Assembly (NCBI GenBank): GCA_945231345.1
Contig: CALYOL010000004.1
Coordinates: 1-34,500, forward strand
Length of the DNA stretch: 34,500 nt
Direction: 5' to 3'
Origin: an uncultured Porphyromonadaceae bacterium
GTDB lineage: Bacteria > Bacteroidota > Bacteroidia > Bacteroidales > Muribaculaceae
How positions within the stretch are numbered: the first letter of the stretch is position 1; every line of letters begins with the position of its first letter. The notes below the pieces were generated by a model, which made no database searches, was not told the DNA's origin, and saw nothing but the letters and a program-made list of their open reading frames with translations. A program made the translations under genes and the position numbers. Below, piece after piece: positions 16,433 to 25,476 of the stretch.

Positions 16433-17428
16433 ATGAACGAAAACGTAGATATCCGCCAACTAAACGATTTAGTTGCATCTAAGAGCAATTTTATAAGCCT
16501 CATAAACAAAGGTATGGAGCAGACCATCGTAGGTCAACGCCACCTTACAGAATCTTTATTAATAGCTCTTTTGAGCAACGGACACATATTATTAGAGGGT
16601 GTACCAGGTCTTGCAAAGACATTAGCAATTAAAACCTTGTCACAGCTGATTGACGCAAAATATAGCCGTATTCAATTTACTCCAGACTTGCTTCCTGCCG
16701 ATGTTATAGGTACTATGATTTATAGCGTGCAAAAAGAACAGTTCCAGGTTAAAAAAGGTCCTATTTTTGCAAATTTTGTCCTTGCAGATGAGATTAACCG
16801 TGCTCCTGCAAAAGTACAGTCTGCACTTCTTGAAGCTATGCAGGAACGTCAGGTTACAATTGGTGATGCATCTTTCCGCTTAGACGAGCCTTTCTTAGTG
16901 ATGGCTACGCAAAACCCCATTGAGCAAGAAGGTACATACCCACTACCGGAGGCACAGGTCGACCGTTTCCTTATGAAAGTCGTAATAGGGTATCCAACAC
17001 GCGAAGAAGAGAAGGTAATTATTCGCCAGAATATATCAAACGAAAAGAAACATATACAAGCACTTCTTCGTCCTGAAGAAATTCTTGAAGTACAAAAAAT
17101 CGTCAGCCAAATTTACGTTGATGAAAAAATAGAGCGTTATATCGTTGACATTGTCTTTGCTACTCGATTCCCCGCAGAATATGGGCTTAATGACCTTACA
17201 AATATTATTTCTTTCGGAGCATCTCCCCGTGCTTCTATCAACCTTGCAAAAGCTGCTCGCGCATATGCATTCCTTCGTGGACGCGGATATGTGGTTCCTG
17301 AAGACGTAAGGGCTGTTTGTCATGACGTAATGCGCCATAGGCTTGGACTCACCTATGAGGCTGAAGCTAACAATATCACTGCAGACGAAATTATCTCTAA
17401 CATTATTGATAAGATTGAAGTACCTTAA
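16433..17428 (+). CDS. MoxR-family AAA+ ATPase
   Basis: MoxR ATPases act as chaperone-like motors, usually with VWA proteins encoded beside them. The 331-residue product has a Walker A GVPGLAKT (residues 56-63), Walker B VLADEINRAPAKVQ, the SALLEAMQERQVTIG insert, and the sensor region MATQNPIEQEGTYPLPEAQVDRF. I use the ATG at 16433, since an upstream TTG at 16406 gives a non-conserved extension. It is the first gene of the Bat cluster, followed after 67 nt by the DUF58 gene. It probably acts with the DUF58 and VWA proteins, a pairing known in many bacteria, but the exact substrate is unknown. Confidence 0.95.
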   Translation: MNENVDIRQLNDLVASKSNFISLINKGMEQTIVGQRHLTESLLIALLSNGHILLEGVPGLAKTLAIKTLSQLIDAKYSRIQFTPDLLPADVIGTMIYSVQKEQFQVKKGPIFANFVLADEINRAPAKVQSALLEAMQERQVTIGDASFRLDEPFLVMATQNPIEQEGTYPLPEAQVDRFLMKVVIGYPTREEEKVIIRQNISNEKKHIQALLRPEEILEVQKIVSQIYVDEKIERYIVDIVFATRFPAEYGLNDLTNIISFGASPRASINLAKAARAYAFLRGRGYVVPEDVRAVCHDVMRHRLGLTYEAEANNITADEIISNIIDKIEVP

Positions 17429-17495
17429 TCCATAGTATTCACATTTGCCAACGTACAGACAATTTATTACGTACATTGATAATTTCATTTATACT

Positions 17496-18371
17496 ATGGA
17501 TGCTAATGAACTATTACGCAAAGTACGCAAGATTGAAATAAAAACTCGCGGACTTTCACAAAATATATTCGCAGGAGAATATCATTCCGCATTTAAAGGT
17601 CGTGGTATGATTTTTTCTGAGGTCAGAGAATATCAATATGGAGACGATATTCGCGACATTGACTGGAACGTAACGGCTCGTCACAACCGACTCTATGTAA
17701 AAGTATATGAGGAAGAGCGTGAGATGACGGTCATGCTTCTCGTCGACTTGTCTGCAAGCCGTTTATTTGGTGCTGTTGGACAAGAAAAGAGAGAAATCAT
17801 GGCTGAGATTGCCGCAACCCTTTCATTTTCTGCCATTCAAAACAACGACAAAATAGGAGTTGTCTTTTTTACTGATAAGATTGAAAAATTCATTCCGCCG
17901 AAGAAAGGTAAAAAACATATCTTATTTATAATAAGAGAGTTGCTAAACTTTGAACCACAAAATAAGGGGACAGACATTGGCAATGCTCTCAGATTCTTTA
18001 CAGATGCACTTAAGAAACGCTGCACAGCATTCTTGCTGTCTGATTTCATCTCTGAGAAAGATTTTTCTAAAGAGCTCTCTATCGCCGGTAATCGTCACGA
18101 CTTGATTGCTATACAGGTATTTGATAAACGAGACTCACAACTTCCAGATGTGGGCTTTATGCGTGTTGTAGACCTTGAGACCGGGAATGACCGTTGGATT
18201 GATACGTCTTCAAAAAGTGTGCGGAACTCCTACGGGAAATGGTGGTATGAGTGTCAGCAAAAAAATCAAGCAGCTCTTAATCGATATCGTATTGACTATG
18301 CTTCTGTCCCTACAGACGAAGATTATGTGAAAGTATTGATGGGACTTTTTAAGCGTAGAGGAGTAAAATAG
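17496..18371 (+). CDS. DUF58 protein with VWA-like motif, Bat cluster
   Basis: DUF58 proteins accompany MoxR ATPases. The 291-residue product carries the DUF58 core GEYHSAFKGRGMIFSEVREYQYGDDIRDIDWN. A metal-ion-dependent adhesion site follows, D84-L-S-A-S88 in VLLVDLSASRLFG, with TDKIEKFIPPKKG and LLSDFIS completing the VWA-like fold. The start at 17496 matches the conserved N-terminus (MDANELLRKVRKIEIKTRGL) and replaces a longer in-frame option at 17445. It lies between the MoxR gene and the next membrane protein gene (12-nt gap). No signal peptide is seen, so it is cytoplasmic and most likely the ATPase's partner. Confidence 0.93.
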   Translation: MDANELLRKVRKIEIKTRGLSQNIFAGEYHSAFKGRGMIFSEVREYQYGDDIRDIDWNVTARHNRLYVKVYEEEREMTVMLLVDLSASRLFGAVGQEKREIMAEIAATLSFSAIQNNDKIGVVFFTDKIEKFIPPKKGKKHILFIIRELLNFEPQNKGTDIGNALRFFTDALKKRCTAFLLSDFISEKDFSKELSIAGNRHDLIAIQVFDKRDSQLPDVGFMRVVDLETGNDRWIDTSSKSVRNSYGKWWYECQQKNQAALNRYRIDYASVPTDEDYVKVLMGLFKRRGVK

Positions 18372-18382
18372 ATATACATAGT

Positions 18383-19354
18383 ATGATGATAAGACGACTA
18401 ACATATTTTATATTATTGATATTCAGTGTCATTGATATGGCACATGCGGCAAAAATTACCGCAGTGCTTGATTCTGTGACCCTGCTCATGGGGCATAAGA
18501 CTACAATACACCTTGAAATAGTTGAGCCGACAAATGTTGAAGGTGAACTTTGTTTGCAACCTGAGCAGTTAATCATACCTGAAATTGAAGTTTCTGAAAT
18601 AGTTGCTTTAGACACCATTGACCTTGGGAACTCATTACGGCAAGTGAACAGGGATGTTATTATTCAGTCTTTTGACTCTGGTGAGTATATTATTCCGGCG
18701 ATAAAATATCTTTCGGGTAAAGATACTCTCAAATCAAACGAGCTTGCGATGAAAGTATTGCCAGTTAATGTTTCTCACCTCGAAACTATAAATCCAATTG
18801 CAGATGTAGAAGACATAGAGAGCAAATGGTATGATTTCTTGCCTGATTTCATCATCGACTATTGGGTATGGATTCTATTATTAATTGTCATAATTATTGT
18901 AACTATTGTTGTAATTGTTTTGCTTCACAAAAAAGAATTGCCAAATCCATTCAAGAAAATCGTTCCCAAATTGTCTCCATACGAGGCTGCTATGCTTGGT
19001 CTTAACAATCTCAAGGAGCAGAACCTATGCAATAATGGACAGGAAAAGGAATACTATACCTCGCTTACAGACATTCTCCGCATATATCTACAAGACAGAT
19101 TTGGTATTAACGCTGTGGAGATGACAACTACTCAGATAAATAGAGCACTTAACGAAAATCCAGAGACAAAGTCGCACAAAGAGATGATACGCCAAATTCT
19201 CGAAGTTGCAGACTTTGTAAAGTTTGCAAAAGTTCGGCCTATGCCCGAGGATAACGTCAGGTCGTTCAACTACGCTCTTCAGTTTGTTGAAGACACTAAG
19301 CCTGCCCCACAAGTTGAAGAAGTTGATAATAATACTGGTAACCTAAAAATATAG
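18383..19354 (+). CDS. Bat-operon membrane protein, BatD-tail-like (DUF4381-like)
   Basis: The 323-residue product has a signal peptide (residues 1-23), a periplasmic beta-rich domain (VTLLMGHKTTIHLEIVEP, LRQVNRDVIIQSFDSGEYIIPAI), a single membrane helix at about 159-182 and a cytoplasmic C-terminal helical domain. The last part (SPYEAAMLGLNNLKEQ, EYYTSLTDILRIYLQDRFGINAVEMTTTQI) resembles the tail of BatD at 22251-24065 (EEILKALWGYLSDKLSMPASLLTRQNIAQEL). I assign the DUF4381-like identity from memory and from this resemblance. It lies between DUF58 and BatA, so it is probably part of the same membrane assembly. Confidence 0.8.
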   Translation: MMIRRLTYFILLIFSVIDMAHAAKITAVLDSVTLLMGHKTTIHLEIVEPTNVEGELCLQPEQLIIPEIEVSEIVALDTIDLGNSLRQVNRDVIIQSFDSGEYIIPAIKYLSGKDTLKSNELAMKVLPVNVSHLETINPIADVEDIESKWYDFLPDFIIDYWVWILLLIVIIIVTIVVIVLLHKKELPNPFKKIVPKLSPYEAAMLGLNNLKEQNLCNNGQEKEYYTSLTDILRIYLQDRFGINAVEMTTTQINRALNENPETKSHKEMIRQILEVADFVKFAKVRPMPEDNVRSFNYALQFVEDTKPAPQVEEVDNNTGNLKI

Positions 19355-19359
19355 ATATT

Positions 19360-20346
19360 ATGCAATTTGCGCATCCTGGATATTTATGGCTTTTGCTTCT
19401 TCTAATACCTATCGTTGTATGGTATATATTGAAGCATAGAGAAGCACACCCTGCAATTGAGATATCTTCCACACTTCCCTTTGCTAAATTAGGTAAATCA
19501 TATAAAGAATACCTACTGCACTTTCTTTTTGCGATGAGATTATTTGCAATAGCATGTGTAATCATCGTAATAGCAAGACCACAGACCCATGACAGCTGGA
19601 ATACTACAAAAACAGAGGGTATCGATATTGTAATCACGCTCGATGTCTCTCCGAGTATGCTTGCAAGAGACTTCACTCCAGACCGGCTTGAAGCTGCGAA
19701 AAGTGTTGCAAACAGCTTTGTTTCTACACGAGAAAATGACAATATTGGTCTTGTACTTTTCGCTGAAGAAAGCCTTACAGGAGTACCAATGACTATGGAC
19801 CGCGCCATTCTGACAAACTATATTCAAAATATCCAAATGGGAATGCTTGGCAACGCTACTGCCATTGGTGATGGCATTGTCACATCAATAAACCGCATTA
19901 AGAGTGGAAAAGCAAAATCAAAAACAATAATTTTGCTCACAGACGGCTCAAACAATACCGGTAACGTGGCTCCTAAAACAGCTGCCGAAATAGCTCGCAA
20001 ATTCGGTATAAAGATTTATACTATTGGTATTGGAACCAACGGTACTGCTCTCTATCCACAACAAAATTATTTCGGCAGAATTGAATACGTCCCGCAAGAA
20101 GTTGTAATAGATGAAGCCACCCTTAAAGAGATTGCAGCTACAACCGGAGGTGAATATTTCCGCGCAACTGGAAACAATGTACTTAAAGAAGTTTTTGAAC
20201 AGATTGATAGCCTTGAAAAAACAGCTATGGATGTCAGAAACTTTTCTCATACAGAAGACAATTATATGATATGGGCAATTATGGCATTGATTGCTTTTGT
20301 AGGAGAACTCGTCCTACGACATACTTTGTTACGTACTATTCCATAA
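19360..20346 (+). CDS. batA: BatA, VWA-domain membrane protein
   Basis: BatA belongs to the Bat (Bacteroides aerotolerance) set first described in B. fragilis. The 328-residue product has hydrophobic N-terminal segments (residues about 8-24 and 52-72), then a VWA domain with a complete MIDAS start D95-V-S-P-S99 in IVITLDVSPSMLARDFTPDRL. Downstream are GNATAIGDGIV and LLTDGSNNTGN, then a C-terminal membrane helix at about 303-321 (MIWAIMALIAFVGELVL). The N-terminal BatA motif HPGYLWLLLLLIP is present. It lies 5 nt after the previous gene and 19 nt before BatB. Confidence 0.95.
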   Translation: MQFAHPGYLWLLLLLIPIVVWYILKHREAHPAIEISSTLPFAKLGKSYKEYLLHFLFAMRLFAIACVIIVIARPQTHDSWNTTKTEGIDIVITLDVSPSMLARDFTPDRLEAAKSVANSFVSTRENDNIGLVLFAEESLTGVPMTMDRAILTNYIQNIQMGMLGNATAIGDGIVTSINRIKSGKAKSKTIILLTDGSNNTGNVAPKTAAEIARKFGIKIYTIGIGTNGTALYPQQNYFGRIEYVPQEVVIDEATLKEIAATTGGEYFRATGNNVLKEVFEQIDSLEKTAMDVRNFSHTEDNYMIWAIMALIAFVGELVLRHTLLRTIP

Positions 20347-20365
20347 GACAAATAATGTAAGAGAT

Positions 20366-21400
20366 ATGTTTAATTTCGCTTATCCACACCTACTATATTT
20401 ATTGTTAATACTCCCGGTAATATATTTACTTTTTTACTGGGCACAAGTTGCACGAAAGCACAAGATTAAGAAATTTGGTCAACCTGCCGTATTAGAACCT
20501 TTAATGCCAGAGCGTTCTCCTTATAAGCCATATATTAAAATCATTCTACAAATGATTGCCATTCTTGCGCTTATCATTGCTATAGCACGACCTCGCTCAG
20601 GGGAAAAGGAAGACGTAGAAGATAGCCGAGGGATTGAAGTGATGATTGCTTTTGACGTGTCACGGTCAATGCTCGCAAGCAGCAACGATGACCCACGAGG
20701 AATTTCAAGACTTGATAGAGCAAAACACATACTTGACAAGCTCGTTGACAAGCTCAATAACGATAAAGTTGGTCTTATAGTATTCGCGGGAGAAGCTTAC
20801 ACACAGTTGCCTCTAACTACAGACTATATATCTGCTAAAATGTATCTCAACTCTCTATCACCCAATATGATACAGACGCAAGGCACTGCAATCGGAGATG
20901 CTATAGGGCTTGCCATGAATGGTTTTACATCGGATGAAACTATGTCTAAAGCCATTATTCTTATTACAGACGCAGAAGACCATGAAGGCAATGCTGATGA
21001 AATGGCAAAAGAAGCAGCTAACAAAGGAATTCAGATAAATGTAATAGGAGTAGGTTCGCCTAAAGGAAACCCAATTCCTTTAGACAACCAAGGAACATAC
21101 ATGAAAGACCGTGAAGGTAATGTTGTCACTACTAAACTTAACGAAGCTGTAGCGGCAAGCATAGCAAAAACCGGTAATGGCATATACGTAAACGGTGCAC
21201 AATCTTCAGCACTTAACACGCTTGAAGATTCTCTTGACCGCCTTGAAAAGGGTGATATCCAACATATTGTATATAAAGCATCTGCAGAACAGTTCCCTGT
21301 TTTTGGATGGCTTGCGCTTATATTCCTTATTGCTGACATATTTGTATTAGACCGCGCAATTCGTTGGCTTAACAACTATAACTTCTTTACAAAGAAATGA
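20366..21400 (+). CDS. batB: BatB, VWA-domain membrane protein
   Basis: The second VWA protein of the Bat operon, 344 residues. Two N-terminal membrane helices (about 7-25 and 57-75) are followed by a MIDAS start D97-V-S-R-S101 (MIAFDVSRSMLAS), GTAIGDAIGLAM, LITDAEDHEGNADEMA and a C-terminal helix (WLALIFLIADIFVLDRAI). It parallels BatA in layout, suggesting a paralogous pair that forms a complex. The stop codon overlaps the batC start (ATGA at 21397-21400), so translation is coupled. Confidence 0.95.
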   Translation: MFNFAYPHLLYLLLILPVIYLLFYWAQVARKHKIKKFGQPAVLEPLMPERSPYKPYIKIILQMIAILALIIAIARPRSGEKEDVEDSRGIEVMIAFDVSRSMLASSNDDPRGISRLDRAKHILDKLVDKLNNDKVGLIVFAGEAYTQLPLTTDYISAKMYLNSLSPNMIQTQGTAIGDAIGLAMNGFTSDETMSKAIILITDAEDHEGNADEMAKEAANKGIQINVIGVGSPKGNPIPLDNQGTYMKDREGNVVTTKLNEAVAASIAKTGNGIYVNGAQSSALNTLEDSLDRLEKGDIQHIVYKASAEQFPVFGWLALIFLIADIFVLDRAIRWLNNYNFFTKK

Positions 21401-22236
21401 AAAAATTATTATTCATCATATTATCAGCCTTTGCTTCATTTGCCACTCTTGCTCAATCCCTTGATATAAATAATCAGGAACAGGACGAGGATAACAAGAA
21501 ACAAGAGGTAAATACACCTGTTTATGTTGGTTCTGAGAAACCAAGTGCCCAAAAGAATGTAAGAAATTTCATTAAAGAGGGTAATCAATTATATCGAAGT
21601 GAGAAATTTGCCGATGCAGAAGTAAAATATCGAAAAGCACTTGAAATTGACCCTAATAATGAATATGCACAGTTTAATCTTGCTTCGTCCCTTCTCAAAC
21701 AGAGCGGAAACGCAAATCCTAATGAAGGGAAAAATCCAGTCGAGGATGCGAAAACTATCCTACAGGACCTTACAACAACGGGGCAGAACCAAAGCATTAA
21801 AGAAAAGTGTTACCACAACTTAGGCAATTTGGCATTTGACCAACAGCAGTATGCTGAGAGTATCTCGTTTTATAAAAAAGCGTTGAGAATTAATCCAGAT
21901 AATGACCGAACACGCGAGAACTTGCGTATAGCTCAGTTGAAATTGCAAGAGCAAAAGAAAAATCAGCAGAATCAGGAACAAAATAATCAACAACAAGAAC
22001 AGCAACAAGAACAAAAGAAAGAAGAACAAAAGAAAGAAGAGCAAAAGCAGCAACAGCAACAAAATAAAGAAGAACAGCAGCAAAATCAACAGCAGCAGTC
22101 TTCAATGAGTGATGCTAATGCAGAAAAAATATTAAAGGCTATGGAAAATGAGGAGGCTAAAACTCGTCGACGTGTAGAGGCACAGAAAGCGCGAGAACAG
22201 GGCTCACAACGCCGAAATCCTGAAAAGCCATGGTAA
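21397..22236 (+). CDS. batC: BatC, TPR protein with Gln/Glu-rich tail
   Basis: A 279-residue protein with a signal peptide (about 1-20). TPR repeats lie at about 55-180 (GNQLYRSEKFADAEVKYRKALEIDPNN and NLGNLAFDQQQYAESISFYKKALRINPDN). A low-complexity Gln/Glu/Lys segment lies at about 184-234, and a short charged tail ends it. It overlaps the batB stop by 4 nt. TPR domains mediate protein contacts, so it likely scaffolds BatA/BatB in the periplasm, an inference. The Gln tract is encoded by near-repeating CAA/GAA/AAA codons, so its length may vary between strains. Confidence 0.93.
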   Translation: MKKLLFIILSAFASFATLAQSLDINNQEQDEDNKKQEVNTPVYVGSEKPSAQKNVRNFIKEGNQLYRSEKFADAEVKYRKALEIDPNNEYAQFNLASSLLKQSGNANPNEGKNPVEDAKTILQDLTTTGQNQSIKEKCYHNLGNLAFDQQQYAESISFYKKALRINPDNDRTRENLRIAQLKLQEQKKNQQNQEQNNQQQEQQQEQKKEEQKKEEQKQQQQQNKEEQQQNQQQQSSMSDANAEKILKAMENEEAKTRRRVEAQKAREQGSQRRNPEKPW

Positions 22237-22250
22237 TTTATAAGAATAAA

Positions 22251-24065
22251 ATGATGAAAAGGCTAAACATATTATTACTACTTCTTACATTCTGCATCGA
22301 TGTTTTTGCAGAAGCGACTTTCAGTGTTGTTCCTCCACGAAACGTGGTTGAGGGAAAAAATTTCACTGTAACATATAGGCTTAAGGACGGTCAAGGAAGC
22401 GGGTTGATTGTACCTGATATTGAAGGCTGTAAAAAGCTCTATGGCCCTGCTCAGTCCACTATGCAAAGTTATGAGTTTATAAATGGTCGCCAGTCATCAA
22501 GTGTTACAGTAGACTATACTTATACATACAGAGCAGAGAAAAATGGCACTTATACTATTCCATCTGCCACAATTACTGTTGATGGTAGACAGCTACATTC
22601 AAAAAGCGTGACTTTCAAAGTTCTTCCTTCAGACAATTATGGTAGTGGAACAGGCAGCAGTGGAAATAGCGGAGATGTTGATGTGGATGACATTTCTACG
22701 CAATCTCCGGACAAACAAGTGTCAGACAAGGATGTATTTATCCGTGTTATACTAAATAAGTCACAGGCTTTCAAGGAAGAAGCTATAGAATGTACAATGA
22801 AGTTATACACACGCTATCAGAGTATTGAAGGCATCACGTCGGCTACTCCCCCGTCTTTCGACGGATTTCTTATTGATGAAATGAATGATGTAGCTTCACT
22901 TAACGAGATGGAACACTATAATGGTAAGAACTATCTAACTGCTGTGCTGAAAAAGTATATTATTTTTCCACAGCAAACAGGAAAACTTACAATTAACTCA
23001 GGACAATATGACATTTCCGTTATCCAATATGAACGTGTAAATATGGGCTTTTTCACAACTCAACGCCCTGTGCAAAAAACAGTTCACGTGAAGCCCGGAA
23101 ATCTTTCAATTAATATTCTTCCCCTACCCCAACCGCAACCTGACAAATTTTCGGGTGCCGTTGGAGATTTTACAATTTCTTCAGACCTCAGCTCTTCTTC
23201 TCTTCGCACAAACGAGGCTGCTTCACTTTCACTCAAAATTTCCGGTACCGGTAATATAAAATACATAAAAGAACCCGAAATTGAGTTTCCTGAAGAATTT
23301 GAGCAGTATACCCCTAAAGCAGAAATCAATGCTGCGATTGCAGGCAACACTGTAAAGGGCACAAATTCTATAGAATATACATTCGTCCCGCAGTCTGTAG
23401 GGCAATTTACTATACCGGCATACGAATTTGTGTATTTTAATCCTCAAACAAAAAGTTATGAAACCATTGCTACGCAGTCTTATAAGCTGAATGTAGCAAA
23501 GGGAGCAAATGCACCTACAGCTGCTACAGACCAGCAAAATATTCAGGTTAAAAATACTGATATTCTGCATATAAAACTTGGGAATAAAGCCTTGAGTAAA
23601 GATAATAAACCTCTTGTTTACAGCATCGGTTATTGGTCTGCATACGGTTTTATCATTATAGCATTAATTATAATCCTCTTTGCTTATTCTAAGCATATAA
23701 AGTTTACTTCAGATACTATTGGGGTAAAAAAAGCATACGCCAACAAGGTGGCAAAAAAGCGCCTAAATGCGGCTGAAAAGCTAATGAAACAGCACAACAT
23801 TGATGGATTTTATGAAGAAATACTCAAAGCTCTTTGGGGGTATCTTAGCGACAAACTTTCAATGCCGGCTTCTTTGCTCACCAGACAAAACATTGCCCAA
23901 GAACTCGCTAAAAATAACATCTCGGAAGATGTAACCAATCAGCTTATCACAATCATTGACGATTGCGAAATGGCTCGTTATACACCTGGATTGACTGACG
24001 AATCAGTAGAACATACTTTTGAGCAAGCTTCTGATATAATAAGTAAAATTGAAAATTCCAAGTAA
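22251..24065 (+). CDS. batD: BatD, large periplasmic membrane protein
   Basis: BatD of the Bat operon, 604 residues. A signal peptide (about 1-20) leads to a long periplasmic region of Ig-like beta domains with SFSVVPPRNVVEGKNF-like beginnings, QVSDKDVFIRVILNKSQAFKEEAIECT, YIIFPQQTGKLTINSGQYDI and FVPQSVGQFTIPAYEF. A membrane helix lies at about 463-482, then a cytoplasmic helical tail. I use the ATG at 22251; the earlier in-frame ATG at 22230 overlaps the end of batC and would put a non-signal stretch first. Four nt separate it from batE. The tail resembles that of the 18383-19354 product. Confidence 0.92.
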   Translation: MMKRLNILLLLLTFCIDVFAEATFSVVPPRNVVEGKNFTVTYRLKDGQGSGLIVPDIEGCKKLYGPAQSTMQSYEFINGRQSSSVTVDYTYTYRAEKNGTYTIPSATITVDGRQLHSKSVTFKVLPSDNYGSGTGSSGNSGDVDVDDISTQSPDKQVSDKDVFIRVILNKSQAFKEEAIECTMKLYTRYQSIEGITSATPPSFDGFLIDEMNDVASLNEMEHYNGKNYLTAVLKKYIIFPQQTGKLTINSGQYDISVIQYERVNMGFFTTQRPVQKTVHVKPGNLSINILPLPQPQPDKFSGAVGDFTISSDLSSSSLRTNEAASLSLKISGTGNIKYIKEPEIEFPEEFEQYTPKAEINAAIAGNTVKGTNSIEYTFVPQSVGQFTIPAYEFVYFNPQTKSYETIATQSYKLNVAKGANAPTAATDQQNIQVKNTDILHIKLGNKALSKDNKPLVYSIGYWSAYGFIIIALIIILFAYSKHIKFTSDTIGVKKAYANKVAKKRLNAAEKLMKQHNIDGFYEEILKALWGYLSDKLSMPASLLTRQNIAQELAKNNISEDVTNQLITIIDDCEMARYTPGLTDESVEHTFEQASDIISKIENSK

Positions 24066-24069
24066 AGAT

Positions 24070-24849
24070 ATGAAGACAAAGATATTTATATTATTCCTTC
24101 TTGTCAATATTGCGGTAGCTGTGTTTGCTGCTGATAAAGTTGAACAGGCAGATTCTGCCTATATGAATGAAGACTATGCAACAGCAATAAAACTATACAA
24201 AGAAGCAGCATCTGAAGAGGGAGTTTCTACTGACCTATACTATAATATTGGGAATGCCTATTACAGAAATGGACAAAATGGCAAAGCAATTTTATATTAT
24301 AGCCGCGCACTCAAGCTCGACCCAACTAATGAGGATGCCATGACAAATCTTGACTTCGTTAAAACGAAGATTGTAGATAAGCAGGATGATAATTTAACTC
24401 TTACGGAAAAGGTTGATGAGAATATTGTCACATTATTTACTGCTGATGGTTGGGCAATAGTTACATTCATTTCGTTTCTGCTTCTTATCCTGTGCATCGT
24501 TGGATATATATTCCTGAATGCCGTTAGATACCGCAAAATTTCATTCTTTATGGGACTAATCCTAATAATTAGCACCATATTTTGCATTATTTACTCATTT
24601 AAATCAGCAAAAAGAATATCCTCCGACAGCAGCGCTATTATCATTGACGAGTCTGTACAACTTAGCACTTCACCAAGAGTTGCAAAGGATAAAAGTGAGC
24701 AGGCATACTTCTTACATGAAGGTACCCGACTTGAAATTGTAGATTCTGTTCGTGTATCTACCGATGCTGAAAATCCATTGTGGTATGAGGTTGTTGTCGA
24801 CAATACTCATCGCGCCTGGATTTCTGCAAAATCTGTTGAAAAAATTTGA
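24070..24849 (+). CDS. batE: BatE, TPR and SH3-like membrane protein
   Basis: The last gene of the Bat operon, 259 residues. It has a signal-like N-terminus (MKTKIFILFLLVNIAVAVFA), TPR repeats at about 25-100 (YNIGNAYYRNGQNGKAILYYSRALKLDPTN) and two membrane helices at about 135-155 and 165-183. A bacterial SH3-like domain closes the C-terminus (YFLHEGTRLEIVDSV, WYEVVVDNTHRAWISAKSVEKI). I use the ATG at 24070, since the in-frame TTG at 24049 would overlap batD. An imperfect AT-rich hairpin lies about 20 nt after the stop and may end the operon. Confidence 0.92.
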   Translation: MKTKIFILFLLVNIAVAVFAADKVEQADSAYMNEDYATAIKLYKEAASEEGVSTDLYYNIGNAYYRNGQNGKAILYYSRALKLDPTNEDAMTNLDFVKTKIVDKQDDNLTLTEKVDENIVTLFTADGWAIVTFISFLLLILCIVGYIFLNAVRYRKISFFMGLILIISTIFCIIYSFKSAKRISSDSSAIIIDESVQLSTSPRVAKDKSEQAYFLHEGTRLEIVDSVRVSTDAENPLWYEVVVDNTHRAWISAKSVEKI

Positions 24850-24868
24850 TTTTCAACAATCTCGCTCT

Positions 24869-24906
24869 AATCATTTATTACACAATAAATTAAATAATGA
24901 TTTTTA
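24869..24906 (+). terminator. Possible terminator of the Bat operon
   Basis: AATCAT-TATT (24869-24879, one bulged T) can pair with AATA-ATGATT (24893-24902). The hairpin is followed by a short T-run. It is AT-only and imperfect, so support is weak, but its place just after batE fits. Confidence 0.35.
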
Positions 24907-25041
24907 GCATAAATTTCAAAATATGTTATAAAACATGTTTCTTTTTTATTAAAAATATTTGCTTAATTCAAAATTAAAGTATAATTTTATCACACGAAAT
25001 TTAACAAACACGTTGTATTAACTTTATAAACTATAATTATT

Positions 25042-25302
25042 ATGAGTAAGACAATCACATTCAATGAACTTCGTCGCATCAAAGACAGTTTACCTGATGG
25101 TGCGACCCATCGTATTGCTGACAAGCTCAACACCACAGTTCAGACCGTGCGTAACTATTTTGGCGGAAGTAATTATGAGTTCGGAAAGAACTTAGGTGTA
25201 CACATTGAACCGGGTCCTGACGGCGGTATCGTAGTTCTTGATGATACTACAATATATGATATGGCAATTGAAATCCTTAAGGAGCAGGAACAATCAAAAT
25301 AA
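25042..25302 (+). CDS. Small Bacteroidetes DNA-binding protein
   Basis: An 86-residue protein with a helix-turn-helix-like N-terminus (TFNELRRIKDSLPDGATHRIADKLNTTVQTVRNYFGG) and a short acidic C-terminal part (HIEPGPDGGIVVLDDTTIYDMAIEILKE). I recall this as a conserved family annotated as DNA-binding protein in Bacteroidetes, target unknown. It is a lone gene between the Bat operon and miaA, with about 190 nt of AT-rich DNA ahead of it. No convincing promoter is visible. TAACTTTA at 25019 is close to the start and has one mismatch. Confidence 0.83.
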   Translation: MSKTITFNELRRIKDSLPDGATHRIADKLNTTVQTVRNYFGGSNYEFGKNLGVHIEPGPDGGIVVLDDTTIYDMAIEILKEQEQSK

Positions 25303-25353
25303 CAAAAGTTTTTAATTATTCATATTCTACTTCTATATTCTTTTCCTCTAACT

Positions 25354-25384
25354 CAATAAGCCTTAATGGCTCTTGTTATTTTTT
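25354..25384 (+). terminator. Possible terminator of the small DNA-binding gene
   Basis: A hairpin forms from CAA and AGCC (25354-25362) with GGCT and TTG (25368-25375), interrupted by a small internal loop, and TTATTTTTT follows. It lies about 50 nt past the stop codon and is plausible but not perfect. Confidence 0.5.
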
Positions 25385-25441
25385 GTAATTGAAAGTGGAG
25401 GAAAATTGAAGTAGATAATCATATAAAGTATATTTAGTCGG

Positions 25442-25462
25442 AAATCGAAAGGTTTTCGATTT
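25442..25462. repeat. Perfect 9-bp inverted repeat upstream of miaA
   Basis: AAATCGAAA (25442-25450) and TTTCGATTT (25454-25462) flank a 3-nt centre, 14 nt before the miaA ATG. It could be an operator, a leader hairpin that masks the start or a weak terminator. Nothing in the sequence decides between them. Confidence 0.6.
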
Positions 25463-25476
25463 TGTTTATAATTATT

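Noticed and set aside
17445-17495. Longer start for the DUF58 gene
   Set aside because: It is a non-ATG start and adds 17 residues ahead of the conserved MDANELLRKV start.
21820-22105. Leu-rich reading frames on the minus strand opposite batC
   Set aside because: They mirror the Gln-rich CAA/CAG repeats of BatC read in reverse and lack gene features.
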